Shown piece after piece: positions 32,079-43,050 of a stretch of 64,000 bases of DNA. The notes under the pieces are model-generated. The model ran no database searches. It saw only the letters and a list, made by a program, of their open reading frames with translations, and had not been told where the DNA came from. Origin of the DNA: Thozetella sp. PMI_491 (lineage: Eukaryota; Ascomycota; Sordariomycetes; Chaetosphaeriales; Chaetosphaeriaceae); assembly GCA_021432635.1 (NCBI GenBank), contig MU270041.1, forward strand, positions 282,133 through 346,132, in the 5' to 3' direction. Every line of letters starts with the position of its first letter. Positions within the stretch are counted from its first letter, which is position 1. The position numbers and the translations under genes are program-made.

Positions 32079-32595
32079 GCCCGAGACCACGGCGCGTCGA
32101 GAGCCTTTTGCAGACTGGGACTTATAGCTTGAAGTTCTTGAATAATCCAAAGCATTCAGAGCTCCACAGAGATAGGCAGCTGAGGGCATGATGTGTTGAC
32201 CTGAACTGGAGCGACATCCCCAGATGAACTCCTTTTTTGGTTTCTACGATTTGCGTTTGCTATATCCAGCACCATGGTTTAAGCAGAATTGGAAACAATT
32301 AAATGTAGAGCCACGAATCCCAAGAGATAAAAATGCTACATGATCTCGGGACTGGCGTTATTTGGAGAATCGAACACTATTATTGTGATTGGGTTTCTAG
32401 GTTGCTGGATTACAATTGCTCTTTCGGAGAGCTCAAAGCAGAACTACCGACTCCGCCGTGAATGGTGTTACCGATCCTCCCACCCCCAAGCACTACCGTG
32501 AGCCATTAATCATCCACCATTCATCAATACCTCGGTTACCGCCAACACGACACCGCTATGGAGATGAGCAATTCAAACTAGACCTTGAACCATCC
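32079..32595. other. Convergent intergenic region
   Basis: This is the shared 3' flank of the PEBP gene and the minus-strand GPI-type gene. It is AT-richer than average with no gene or repeat seen. Confidence 0.5.
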
Positions 32596-34595
32596 TCAAG
32601 CGAAGATAGCAGCTCCTATGACGGCGGCGACACAGAGCAGAGCAGCTGAGGCCCAGGTGGTATGCGGCGCGCTGCTGACTTTGGTTGCTGCAACGCCATC
32701 GGCATGGGCAGTGCCCACAGCTCCATGGATTGTTGTGGTCGCTGTAGAGAAGCTTCCGTTTGCCAAAGAGTATACCTGCTTCTGGACAAGGTCGCCTGGA
32801 ACGACTGAAGTGACGACCTTAATCTCTGGCTTTCCACTGTTGGCCGCGACGTAGTGGACTGTCTCGGTGCTGGCTGCGATGCGGAGGGTCTGAGTCGACG
32901 TCGTCTTTGCCTCTGCGGTGGTGTCGAACATGCCACTGGGGGCACCCATGGACCGAGCTTCGCCTTCATACTGTAATGTTTTGCTGATGTCGGCGACAAT
33001 CACGAGATTGATGGCATCAAAGTCTGCAATGGAGGGGGCTGAAGTGGGTTGACTGCCGAAAGCATCTGCTGGCATAAATGCGGCAGCAAGAGCGAGGTAG
33101 TCGTCCTCGGAGTCGTCATCGTCTTCATCCTCATCGTCGTCCTCATCGTCCTCGTTGTCTCGGAAGCCAGCATTTGCAGCATCGGAGTGGTTTTCGGCAA
33201 CCATCGACACTTGAGAAGGCATCGGTGAAATCTCAACGAAGTCGGTCATCGTCATAATCTTGGTGACGATGTCGCCGTTTGCGAGATGGTAATGGGCCTC
33301 GACAACAGCAGCCCCTGGGTGTTCAATATTCATGGCTGGGGAAGCTGTCTCTCGCGGAAGCAGCGCGGAGTTAGACGTCGTCGGCGTGAAGGATTGATCC
33401 TCAACGGTTGCACCTAGCCCACGGCCGTGGACATCCTGGTCGTGGGCATGGCACTTCGGAAGATTGAGAGCAAAAGCCCCAATGAGGTCCTGGAAGGTGA
33501 CTGAAGTCGGAACAGCAAAAGTCTTGGCCTCATGGTGTCCCTGAAAGGTGAAGGTGCAAGACGGGCCTGAAGTGGGCATCACCATGACTTTCGTCGCTGG
33601 CGCTGGGAACAGTGTGGCAATGACGAGGTCCTCCTTCAAGTGCTCAAGCTGCTCTGGGCCGATGAGAATCGGCATGTGGGCAACTTGGTCCATGCCATCA
33701 AAATTGATGGTGAGCAGGCATGTTTCACCAGAAACAGCATGAGCCTCGAGACCTAGGAATAGGTTAGAGACTCTGAAGAACTAGTGGAGAATATGAAGAA
33801 GTTGGTGTCGCGAAAAGAAGGAGAGATTAGCTTGCACAGCCAGATATGGAAGATCCCTCAGACGTGAACAGAGGTAGTGAGTCGAGGGTTGCGGGGGTGG
33901 GCTGAAACTCCAAGGCGTAGCGTCTCGCGGCCATTCTAGGCTTTGGAGGAAAGGAAATCGATCTGCATCATGGACGTGTTCGACAAGGACAGACGGTACG
34001 ATCAGCCAACGGAGTGACCCTAGAGTATTCGAAGCGATACGAACCGTAGCCGCAGACTTGGGAGCCGGTGTGTCCAGTGTCGTCTGACCGACATCAGCGG
34101 TCATAGACGCTCCAGTGCATTCCTCAAAACGATAAAGGTGGGCTGTGGGTGTGCTCGCTGGTGAGGGTGCAAGATGGCTGAGCGGTTGCACCGGTTTGCC
34201 GAACAAAGAGAGGAACCATGTTGTGGGACGGAATGATCCCGGATAGAATAGAGCTGGAATAGGACATTCGATGTTCGTACCATGAGAGGAGAGGGATGGG
34301 GAGCTGAGTGGGCATCATGACTTGGGCTCTCACCTTCCATTTGTGTAGCCATGACCGTTTGAGTTGAGGGAGGCAGGCTCATAACCAGCGTGGTTGTAGT
34401 CATTGCGTCATTGTTAAGCCCATCACCTTGGTCCTCTCGAGCGATCAAGGTGTCGAAAGAAGACGGAAGCACGATGGGTTGCTTGTACTGGACAATTTCG
34501 GGGCAAGCGATGCCAGCACTCTCTCTGCTGTGGTGCTTGGGATAGCCACATACCAGAGCCCCGAGGCCGACAAAAACTGCTAGCTTGGCAAACAT
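32596..34595 (-). CDS. Secreted acidic GPI-anchor-type surface protein (511 aa, or 472 aa without the middle exon)
   Basis: Minus-strand exons are 34595-34334, a tentative 34157-34041, and 33752-32596. Exon 1 encodes a signal peptide (MFAKLAVFVGLGALVCG) and ends with a GTGAGA donor in phase 1. The last exon starts in the same phase after CTAACCTATTCCTAG and encodes LEAHAVSGETCLLTINFDG followed by a Cys-containing domain. A very acidic run (EDDEDDDEDEDDDD) lies in the middle, and a C-terminal hydrophobic tail (WASAALLCVAAVIGAAIFA) after a small-residue stretch fits a GPI-addition signal. The proposed 117-nt middle exon (39 codons) keeps frame whether it is included or skipped. Its donor (GTATCG) is weak and the last intron would be 288 bp. 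I recognise no family. It is probably a cell-wall or plasma-membrane surface protein. Confidence 0.68.
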
Positions 34596-35479
34596 GATGA
34601 GAGGAGCGTGGTGCTGTGGGCACAGCGGACGGAGTGTTTGTCGTGAGCAAGTTGTGTAGCCGGATAAGATCGATGCTGATGACTCTGCCAGAAGAATGCT
34701 GGATGCCAGACCAAAATTGAGTGATGTCCGAGAGCAGAAGCCCACCGCGCGGTGTTTTTGGGCGACGACAATATTTATTAGCAGGCTCTCGGTTTCTGAG
34801 CGGGAAATTTCAGCGCAAACCGAAAGTCAGGAACGACAAGGAATCAGGAAGGAGGGCTGACCGGAGAAGGAAGGCGGCGCGCCTCTCCCCTCGGGCCACC
34901 AAAATCGAAATGCTCTTGCTGCCGAAGATGCTGGCACATTTCCACGCAAGAGCTGGTGATAGTGGGCCATCCGAGGACACCAAAAGACTCTCTCAGATAC
35001 TGTCTAGCGGTCCCAAAATGGCAGTTCGCAACTTGATTGCGTGAGGGACTTACCTAGGTGCTGCAACTGGCTTTTGACAGCCTAGAATTGGGTATGGAAG
35101 GAGTGGTACGCTGGCAAGTACAGGACACCGCTAGATGGTCATAGTACATATTACCTGCCCCTCCTCCTCCAAAGACATGGTCTAATGTGCGAAGGCAGGG
35201 CAGACCTGCTTGTTGAATCTCAATGTAAGCGACTGCAAATAGGAAGGTACTTTCAGAGGTTTTTGGGCGGAATACTTGAACTGAAGATCCACAGGCCCCT
35301 TCCCTGGGGCGATCTGTACGCACCCGATTGTCACAGGAGCAGACAAGACGAGGCAGCTCATGGTGTGAAAGAAAGTTGTATTCCAATGAAATGAAAGATC
35401 TACATGAAGAGAAGGAAGGAGAGACGCGTCTGGGTATATTCAGGAGAATGTTCGGTCCTCGCCTGGCTAACATCAAGGC
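34596..35479. other. Intergenic region
   Basis: This is the promoter side of the GPI-type gene and the 3' flank of the LPMO-like gene. No gene is seen. Frames here are short and lack coding character. Confidence 0.5.
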
Positions 35480-36067
35480 TCAAGCCATGACAAAGTCCAC
35501 GCAGCTCATGTACGTTTGGTCTGACTCTCGACTGTCCCACCACCATTGCACCACGCAGTCCCCGGGCTGCGCGCAGCTCCCCGCAGGTAGATCCTTCGGT
35601 ATCGTGACGCTGAAATCCGTCTGGTTCTTCTGCACGCCCGTCTTGGTGCTCGCGTAGTCGGCGAAGTATATCATGGGTTCTCCCATCATGGTGTTCGTGC
35701 TGGTGTCGACGATGCTCACGTTCGCCGTCCCCGTGTGGGGCGCTCGAATGTCTACCTTGATAGGAACAGTCTGGCCTGGGCTGAACTTCTGGACAGTACT
35801 CTCGTCAATGTCGGCGAACTGCAGGCCCTTGCACATGGCGAGGTTGCAGGTGGCCGCGTCATAGTCGCTCTGTCCCTTGGCGATCTGCTCGAGCTGTTGT
35901 ATGTTGCCATAGGCGTCTCCTTTCTGGTTGTTGAATATTTGTTCGCCGCACGCTTCCTTGAATGCATCTCCGGCCGCACGGGCCGGCGGAGAGGTGACGA
36001 GCCCATGCCCCGAAGCCTGGGATGCCGCGAGGGCAAAGACCGAGAGCGAAAGGAGGGAAGAAAGCAT
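35480..36067 (-). CDS. Secreted LPMO_10/chitin-binding-type-4-like protein (195 aa)
   Basis: This is a single exon. A signal peptide of 20 residues ends at ASG, leaving His21 as the mature N-terminus (HGLVTSPPARAAGDAFKEAC). That is the arrangement needed for the copper-binding histidine brace of lytic polysaccharide monooxygenases. A second candidate ligand is His111 in DIRAPHTGTANVSI. The C-terminal part (CVVQWWWDS...TYMSCVDF) has the aromatic and disulphide pattern of the LPMO_10 fold. The overall pattern ACG...NNQKGDAYGNIQQ is typical of short fungal secreted proteins with this domain whose substrate is unknown. There is no extra binding module or anchor. Catalysis is inferred, not shown. 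Confidence 0.83.
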   Translation of the reverse strand: MLSSLLSLSVFALAASQASGHGLVTSPPARAAGDAFKEACGEQIFNNQKGDAYGNIQQLEQIAKGQSDYDAATCNLAMCKGLQFADIDESTVQKFSPGQTVPIKVDIRAPHTGTANVSIVDTSTNTMMGEPMIYFADYASTKTGVQKNQTDFSVTIPKDLPAGSCAQPGDCVVQWWWDSRESDQTYMSCVDFVMA

Positions 36068-37851
36068 CGTGGGTTGTCTTCAACGAATGTGACCTGACAC
36101 CGGTTGAAGGGAAGTGACGATTTTGATGTTCGGAGGTAGATGGAGAGTAAAGACCGTGTAGTGCCAAAAAAAAAAATGAGAGTGGCTATTGCATGAAGCA
36201 GGAAGAAGATGATGATTCCAACGGATACCTACATGGGAACGAGAAAACAAGGCGAGAGAAAAGAGTGACGAGTCCAGGTAAATCATGGAGATATACCCTA
36301 GGCGAGTTTAGAGGGTTACTAGTTAGACTATGCCATAACACAGCTATCGCTTCCTGCAAGCTGAGACACGGGCTATGGCAACATGATTCTACAAGAGCCC
36401 CCCGGCACGGACGCGCAGTTCATGCTATGGCTGGCCGTTGGGCTTGGGACACTTCAGAGACAGAGTCAAGATGGAGAGAGCGAGTTGTGACGACGATAGG
36501 GCCGGCTTCATCCCTCCGCGGCCTTCCATGCGCGCCACCTTTCGCGGTTTCATCAGGCTCAACCAGGATAAAATTCGCCCTGGTCGGCCAAAATAGGCAT
36601 ATTCGGGTTCGGAACACGGATTGAGAGCCGAATCTTGTCCGCAAATCCCAAAGGTCTTTGGTCCGGAGACTCGAGATGAGCCTTGAGATGGGGCTCCGGC
36701 ACGGACTCATCCCAACTTTGTCGTCATCTTCCGTTTCAGGTTTTGACGTCAGGGCATGTCGCGCTTAATTCGCGTCGAAGTCTGTTTTCGGAAGATAACG
36801 GGAGAACGCCATTGGGCGGACGCTCGAGGCCGATGGAGAGCTCACCGATGCATTGGACTGCCTCTGATGTTCTAGCCATACGACTTTCTGGGGTATCGTT
36901 GAGTCGATCCGCAGGGGTTCTCCAAGGCGGAGCTGATCTTGTGAATGGGACGCGGGTTGGATGAGAAAACTCTATGTTTGGGCTCATTAATGCTCGCTCT
37001 CCAACCTGACGTTGCTCTTGTTGTCCGGGCCGGTTCTCGATCGTCTCTTCCCTAGTGCCCAGCGCGCGGAGAGGTGCGACAGGATGAGGACCGGGACGTG
37101 GAGTGGAGATCATCCATGAAGCTCGCTGCTCGCTGCTATACCCCTGGACAAGGTGTAGTTGTCAAACGGACTGGAATCTGTCCCACGAGAAAAGAGGTTC
37201 TTATTGGGTAGTAGGTAGTGGCTGAAGGCAGCACGGTGCCAACTTTCAGAAAGAACATCATGCCTAGGTACAGATCTTGGGTTGACAAGCGCGGTTTGAC
37301 CATCGCTTCTGAAAGCTGCAAAGATATTCGAGAAGCCTACATGTCTGGAAAGTCTAGGGCAGGGTCGAGGGTGCAAGAATCAGTTATGGCCTTTCTTTTC
37401 TAAGCCTTTGAGCTTGCACTTGCGCCTTTTCTAGCGTGCTGTCGGCTCATCCTGCCGGTTCCCGCTGGAGGTGGGGCAAAGAGCTGGGTGTAGTATTCCG
37501 TAGAGCGACGATCAGTCAGCGGCTTGGACCCGCTTTTGCTACCTATAAATCTTTTCGGCACGGATTTTTTCCAACACCGAATTTTATCCGCATCACAACA
37601 CGTGACTCTTCCTTCCAGAGGACGCTAAGAGAGTGCACAGCCAGAATCTGGCCCGTGCACATCAATCAACATTGCCCAATCAGCATCAATCTAGGGAAGC
37701 AACTTCAAAATGCCCGAAGTAAGTTTTCTGCTCTCAAATTTTTTTTCCTCAACCCTCGACCTCGCACCAAGCTCACAACACCTCCCACCAACGCCTCCCA
37801 CCACGACGTCCCCTGCCCAATTCTCACTTCCGAACCCTAAAACTGACCGCC
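36068..37851. other. Divergent promoter region, LPMO-like and Nop10-like genes
   Basis: No gene is supported across 1.8 kb. Near 37545 a CCTATAAATC TATA box precedes the Nop10-like locus. At 37710 an ATG followed by CCCGAA and a perfect GTAAGT donor (37719) suggests a leader exon or alternative start (see the Nop10-like entry). Confidence 0.5.
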
Positions 37852-38758
37852 ATGCATCTTATGTACTACCTCAACGCCAAGGGCGAGCGTATTTATACTC
37901 TCGCCAAGATCAAGAACGGCGTGGTAAGTGATTACTAGGACTGTCAGTGATGAACGTCTCGACTGACTAATTTCCCAGGTCACCAAGTCGGCTCACCCGG
38001 CTCGCTACTCGCCTGATGACGACGAGGCTCGTTATCGCGTTGCCATGCGGGAGCGCTTTGCCCCTCGCTTCGCGGCCTATGGTACGTGTGAGGAACGACG
38101 GCCTCTTCAAGCTCACATCTAACAAAACACAGATCGGGCCTGGAAGGGCAAGGGTGCTCGAGAGGGTGCCCCCATCGACGAGAAAAACTTGAGCATCGTC
38201 ACCAAGCACATTCCCGAGTCTAAGGTTCACGATACTGCAGAGTCACCTGACACCGGAAGCGACTAGAGGCATGCTCCGGCTGAGGTGCTCGACGCCACTG
38301 TGAGCGATGAGGAGCTGGCGGCCATGCCTGAACTCGAGCGGCGTGTTTGCCTCTGCCACGAGTTCCTTCGCCTCGACGGCCGCACCGCTATTCTTCCTCC
38401 CTGGCACATCGAGCGTCAGAGCCCGCGCTGGGCTGTTGAGGACGCTTTCAAGCGCTACACTTTCCACCCTGATTTCCTCAAGTGGGAGCGCTCAAATGAG
38501 ATGCAGCTAGTCAACGCGAAGTATGAGGCGAAGTCTCGGGCTAAGTATGGATCCGATGCTGACGACGCCGTCATCTCTGTCGGCGCCTGGCTGGCCAAGT
38601 ACGCCGATGGCGTTGAGACCACTCCCACTCCCGCCGAATTCCTCCGCAGCATCCACCACGAGATTCTCCCTCATATCGACCATCCGGAGGCCCGCCGCAT
38701 TCTCGCCGAGCGTGCTCACATGCTCCCTCCCGCTCTCTACAACTACCCGACAAACTAG
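37852..38758 (+). CDS. Nop10-like domain joined to an unknown C-terminal domain
   Basis: Exons are 37852-37923, 37979-38081 and 38133 onward (introns of 55 and 51 bp with CTGAC/CTAAC branches). The first ~60 residues match Nop10, the small H/ACA snoRNP subunit: [17 protein letters not shown], then [14 protein letters not shown] and [10 protein letters not shown]. True Nop10 stops there, near 64 residues. Here the frame goes on through WKGKGAREG to a TAG at 38264-38266 (102 aa), and the same frame then stays open for a further 164 codons to 38758. The TAG lies at the end of a possible 42-nt intron (38225-38266; GTTCAC donor, CCTGAC branch, CTAG acceptor). Its removal gives a continuous 252-aa protein. 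Otherwise the locus is either a 102-aa protein or an interrupted gene. The C-terminal part ([16 protein letters not shown]...) is unrecognised. Confidence 0.62.
38225..38266 (+). other. Possible 42-nt intron ending in the in-frame TAG
   Basis: The segment begins with the weak donor GTTCAC after AAG, contains CCTGAC as a branch candidate 18 nt before its end, and closes with the acceptor CTAG, the very TAG that interrupts the frame. Its length is a multiple of three. It is shorter than any other intron in this window (minimum 49 bp), so it remains uncertain. Confidence 0.45.
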
Positions 38759-39668
38759 ATAAATAACGCGCGTTACTTTCCTCGGCCTTTCGACTGCGGA
38801 ATCTCGATTTGGAACCTCGACAGAGTGTGGGGACAACATGATCAGCCTGGAACCGGGCTACTCGTGGATCATTTGCTGAAAACCCTGAACGATTTGCTGA
38901 AGAACAAGGAATATTGCTGAAGGGCATGGTCTAGTTGCTGGAGACCGTGGACCTTGACCTCGAGACTCATGGTATATTTGCTGACATCCATGGGACATCA
39001 ACCTCGAGACTGGCTGAGAATACTGCAGTTGGGCAGTCGAAACCTGAGTGACTTTGGCGTGGATCACATGAGCCAAGGATGGAATTAATGTTCATCTGGG
39101 CCACCATGACCTAGGAAGCCTATGCACGGGTAGCATGAGCCATTAGGGCCTTTCGGTAGTCACCATCGCTGAGCAGACAAACAAATATTTTGGTACCATG
39201 TTTTCCTCGTGCAGTTTTTTGGTGCGATCGTGGACAAGAGACTGGGAAGCCCTCGCCCTAACTGTGCTACTTACGCCACGCAATGCTGACCATGATGCTT
39301 GACGCCCGAAAGCCGCACGTGCATAGATCTCGGTGATTAGTGCCGTCGCGCTACTAATTTCGCTCACTTCACGTAGCATTCTGATCGAGTACAAAATTAC
39401 CCCTCGCACGGGATGCTATGTTTTGTTTAGCAGAGTTCACGTGCCTGAGTAGGGGCATGATGTAGCGCGTGAGGTCGCGGGCAAGGTATCTTTCCTGCTA
39501 TTGTGGGCTCATCATCTCACTTTCACATCGCGAGATGAACGTGGTATAAGTGCCTATCCACCTTGTCCCCTCACCGTGGTATTGACGAAGCGTGCAAAGC
39601 TCGCCTTGAAAAGAGTCCGCCTGCACTATCATTGCTAATCTTGCACTGCAACGGTCTGATTGTGTTCT
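38759..39668. other. Convergent intergenic region with degenerate repeats
   Basis: Between the Nop10-like locus and NOB1 there is no gene. At about 38870-38990 the motif (A/T)TTGCTGA recurs about five times every 20-25 bp, and the ten bases ACCTCGAGAC occur twice. Confidence 0.5.
38868..38990. repeat. Degenerate TTGCTGA-containing repeats
   Basis: Units of roughly 21-24 bp share the core TTGCTGA(A/G/C) with diverged remaining sequence. They lie just downstream of the Nop10-like stop codon and may fall in its 3' untranslated region. Confidence 0.5.
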
Positions 39669-41186
39669 CTACCTTTTCTTGGAGTTCACATTTCTCCCCG
39701 CTCCGACCTTGATCTTGCTTTGGCCCCCTCTCCTGTCTCCGGTCAGGATGCTGGGCAGGTAGTCCTCGTCCATGACGTCCCGATATCTGGTCCGTCGCTG
39801 CTCGTCTGCCTTGCGCGTATATTCTTTCTGGTCCTCTGCCAGGATCAGCTCCTGGCCCCAGCCGCCCTTGCCACCGCCCTTGACGTTCGAGGCCTTGCCG
39901 CTCGCCGTTCCGTGCGTCGGCTTCGGGATGCTGTACACATTCCCCCGGTTGTTCCACTGGAAGTTCTTCTTGAGGTGTACTGTCACATTGTTGTTCGCGT
40001 CTGTCGAGACCGACACTCGGGTCAGAGTCGGATGGCCGCAGGAAGGGCAGAACTGGCGCTGCTCCTTGCAGATCTTCATGCAGGTGTGGCATCTCAGGAC
40101 CCAAGTTTTGATGTACGTGACGCGAGCGAAGCTCGGGTCGAGAAGACTGGGAGTGGTTAGCCTATGTTCCCTGTCAAAGCACTAGACCGGCTTACTTTAG
40201 GTTGATCCGGAGGGCAACGTTACGCATGGCGTTATCGGTCGTCAAGATGGCTACCTGTAGCATCTTCTCGATGGGTTGCGGGGCCCCGAGGCCGTTGTCC
40301 TTCTTCCGGTGCTTGTCGAGGTTGCTTGGCGTGATCCACTCTCCTTCTCCATCATCTTCAATCTCATCGTCGTTTGGCGTACTAGGCTCGTCTTCTGGCT
40401 GGGAGGCTTCTTTTGAGACCTCTTCACTGGTCATGTCTGCTGCTACACCGAGACTGAGTTCCTGAACCTGGGCAGCTGTCGTATCAACCTCGTCGTTCTG
40501 CTGTACCTCTTCCGGTCCACTGTTTCCTGCCTCTGGCAACGGGTCCTCGCTCAAAACTGGGCCACTAATCTCCTCCGCCTGAGGGGCTGCGGAATCTTCA
40601 GGCTGCTGCGGCGTGGGAGCCGTCTCGGTGGTTGGTTCGGTCGCCGGGCTAGCATCCTCTTTCCCCTCGGCGCCAGGGGGCTTCCCGTTTACTGTTTTTT
40701 GGCTCGGGTCATTCCTCAGTCTCCAGTCGCCCTTGTTCCTCTCCTTTTCCAGTTCGTATGTCAGGGCGAGGAGCTGCAGATCGACGCGCGAGAGCACCGA
40801 GAGATCGCCCGTCTTGCGCGCGAAGTCGCTAATAAACTTGGAGCTGTCCGGCCGGGGGTTCCGAAGTTTGAGGAAAGGCATCAGTGGTTGGATCCGGGCG
40901 CGAGTCGCTTCGTCCTTCAGTTCCTGGATCACGGCGGGAATGGTGTAACTAGAATACCGATGAGCAAGAGCACGTTAAGAACGAGCTGGCAACCTTACAG
41001 CTCTTCGGTTTGTGATATCAACGTAGAGATCGCAATCTCGTTCTTGATCAAACCACCCGAATCGAGCACGAGAGCGCCAACCTTCTTATCGAGGGCAGGG
41101 GTTGTTGGTAATGCGGCCGAAGCAGACATTGTAGGCTTCTCCTCCAACGGAACTTGAGCCGAGGGGGGTTCGACGGTTGACTCCAT
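39669..41186 (-). CDS. NOB1: NOB1, 20S pre-rRNA D-site endonuclease (472 aa)
   Basis: Minus-strand exons are 41186-40999, 40948-40196 and 40146-39669 (introns of 50 and 49 bp). NOB1 is the PIN-domain nuclease that cuts at site D to release mature 18S rRNA in cytoplasmic pre-40S particles. The PIN domain starts around Asp42 in LVLDSGGLIKN and continues through YTIPAVIQELKDE and DLSVLSRVDLQLLALTYELE. A long acidic, Pro/Glu-rich insertion typical of fungal forms follows. It ends at GEGEWITPSNL and the PIN-closing TTDNAMRNVALRINL. The zinc ribbon has Cys333, Cys336, Cys347 and Cys350 (CHTC...CPSC). The C-terminal basic segment ends NSKKR. Every splice joint falls inside conserved sequence, so the model is firm. 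Confidence 0.96.
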
Positions 41187-42091
41187 GATTAGAATCGTTC
41201 TGGAAGATCTAACAGGCCCTGTTTACTGTGCCTTTGTCGCATGGAGCAAGCGAATCTAGGTCAAAAAATGCTAGAATTTTTGGCGGGGTGGGCAAAAATT
41301 CCAACGATAAGCGCGGGGTTATCTCTTATCGGCAGGGGTCCGGGAGATCGTGCGTAAGATACTCCGTACGCGTGTTGTGTGCTATTGTCCCAACACTAGC
41401 TCACGCCTCCGTCTCTTGATCGACATGATCGTTAAACCATCCCATCATTAGTGAATAGGAGGGAGCAGGAGACAGAACAGCTATCAGATCCATTGTTTCG
41501 GATATCCCCAACTTGCTCCCCACATTGCTGGAAGGTGCCGACTCCCTGTCACGGCACTACTGTAAGTAGCCTGAACCTATATGGGAAGCTATGACCTGTT
41601 CGCATGCCCTCATCATGAAGATTCATGCGTTATAGCCCGTCCCTTCTCCAGGTCCTATTCTTGATAATAGCTTCGTCATCCCTAGAAAGTTTGCTCATGC
41701 GCACAACTCGGACCATTCGCGGAAACGCAGGAAACAGTCACCAGCAGCACACCATCAATATTTCGTGCGAAGTATTGTCGTCCGCTCCGTCATCTAGCCC
41801 ATTCTAGATTTTAATGTCGGTGCTTCCTTTCTCGGCACTTGAAGACAGCGGTGGTCCTATTTCTAGGACCTGCGGCCTACGTGAATGAAAATGGTCTGTG
41901 ATTCACTGGGACCACCAAGTTGCTCCCTTGGGTCGATATGTCTGCCCACGCGGAAGGGTTGCGTCTATCCGGCACCCCAAATAGGAAATAGCGCAGCGGG
42001 ATTGGGCTCAAGGAAACATCAGCTCTCGTTACCCATGCCGTGGAGCGATTGGTAATCTCTATGGCCGCCTAGCCAAGTGGCATGGTGAAGT
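41187..42091. other. Intergenic region upstream of NOB1
   Basis: About 900 bp contains the NOB1 promoter and the 3' flank of the binding-protein-like gene. Nothing gene-like or repetitive was found. Confidence 0.5.
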
Positions 42092-43050
42092 TCACCTCTG
42101 CTTGGCTATCATCACGCTGGCGCCCAATCCCTTGCCCTCCACCAAGACACCAGCCTTCTGTAGGACGTCGATGGTTTTGTCGATAACAGAAACGTCAACT
42201 CCAGCAGTGTGGTCTGGGAACTTGACAGTCTTGAGCCATTCTCTAGCGTCCTCCGCTGAATAGTCTAGGTTGGTGCTGATGTACTCAACCGCCTCGTCAT
42301 GGTTCTCGTTGAAGTGTTTGATGCCTTGATCTAGTCGGGTGAACAGGTCTTCTACCCTAGGATCCAAGGTGGTTCCGCTGATCAACGATGTTGAGGCGAC
42401 GATCTTCCAACTGCTCCACGGCGTATATATCTCGCCGACACGGCGAATCTCGCTCGAGTCATAGTACCGCTTGGATGTGAAGTGCTCCCACATGAAAAAG
42501 TCGGCCTCGCCCGAGTTGACGGCATCCCGAAGATTTTTAAAGTTGTTCAGAATGACAAAATCCGAGTAAGGTTTCGTTTCCGGGGCTGAGAGCCAGCCAT
42601 TCTTATCGGCCAGCACGAAGCCCATAACATAACTGCCCGAGCCAATGCGCGAGATGCCGATCTTGCCCCCTTGAAGTGACTCGACAGAAGCTATTTCAGG
42701 GCGCTGCGCGCCAGTGGAGATAGCCCAGCCTGTTGGGTAAGCTGATTAGCAGTGCGACGCAGATGTGGTGGGTGCATCCGTTGGCTTGGCTCACAAAGAG
42801 GCGTCTCAACATAGGTTCCCACCACCCGATAGCCACCATCGCCCGGCACGCTCTCCTGCCCCAAGCCGGCAACCCAGCCCTCAGTCAAGCCAATGCCGAC
42901 GTCAATCTCGCCCGTCCGCAGAGCTGTGATCATGTGGCCGGTCCCGGAGGGAAACGGGACCACCTCGGCGTCGAGCCCATAGTGTTTCTTGGCGAAGTGG
43001 ATGGGGGTTGAGAAATGCTCCGGGACGAAGCCGATGCGGAGAGGGGCCAT
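42092..43050 (-). CDS. Periplasmic-binding-protein-fold protein, Ca3427-like (297 aa)
   Basis: Minus-strand exons are 43050-42795 and 42729-42092. The 65-bp intron has a GTGAGC donor, GCTAAT branch and CAACAG acceptor, joining ETPLC to WAISTG. The sequence has the type II periplasmic-binding-protein pattern seen in bacterial nitrate/sulfonate/thiamine-precursor binding proteins: RIGFVPEHFSTP at the N-terminus, FPSGTGHMITALRTGEIDVGIGLTEGW, then ISRIGSGSYVMGFVLADKNGW and NLRDAVNSGEADFFMWEHFTSKRYYD. The Candida Ca3427 structure defines this eukaryotic soluble subgroup, whose ligand is unknown. It is distinct from Thi5/NMT1. There is no signal peptide from the chosen ATG. An upstream in-frame ATG (43089) would add 13 residues. 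Its bacterial ancestry suggests ancient transfer (inference). Confidence 0.85.
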
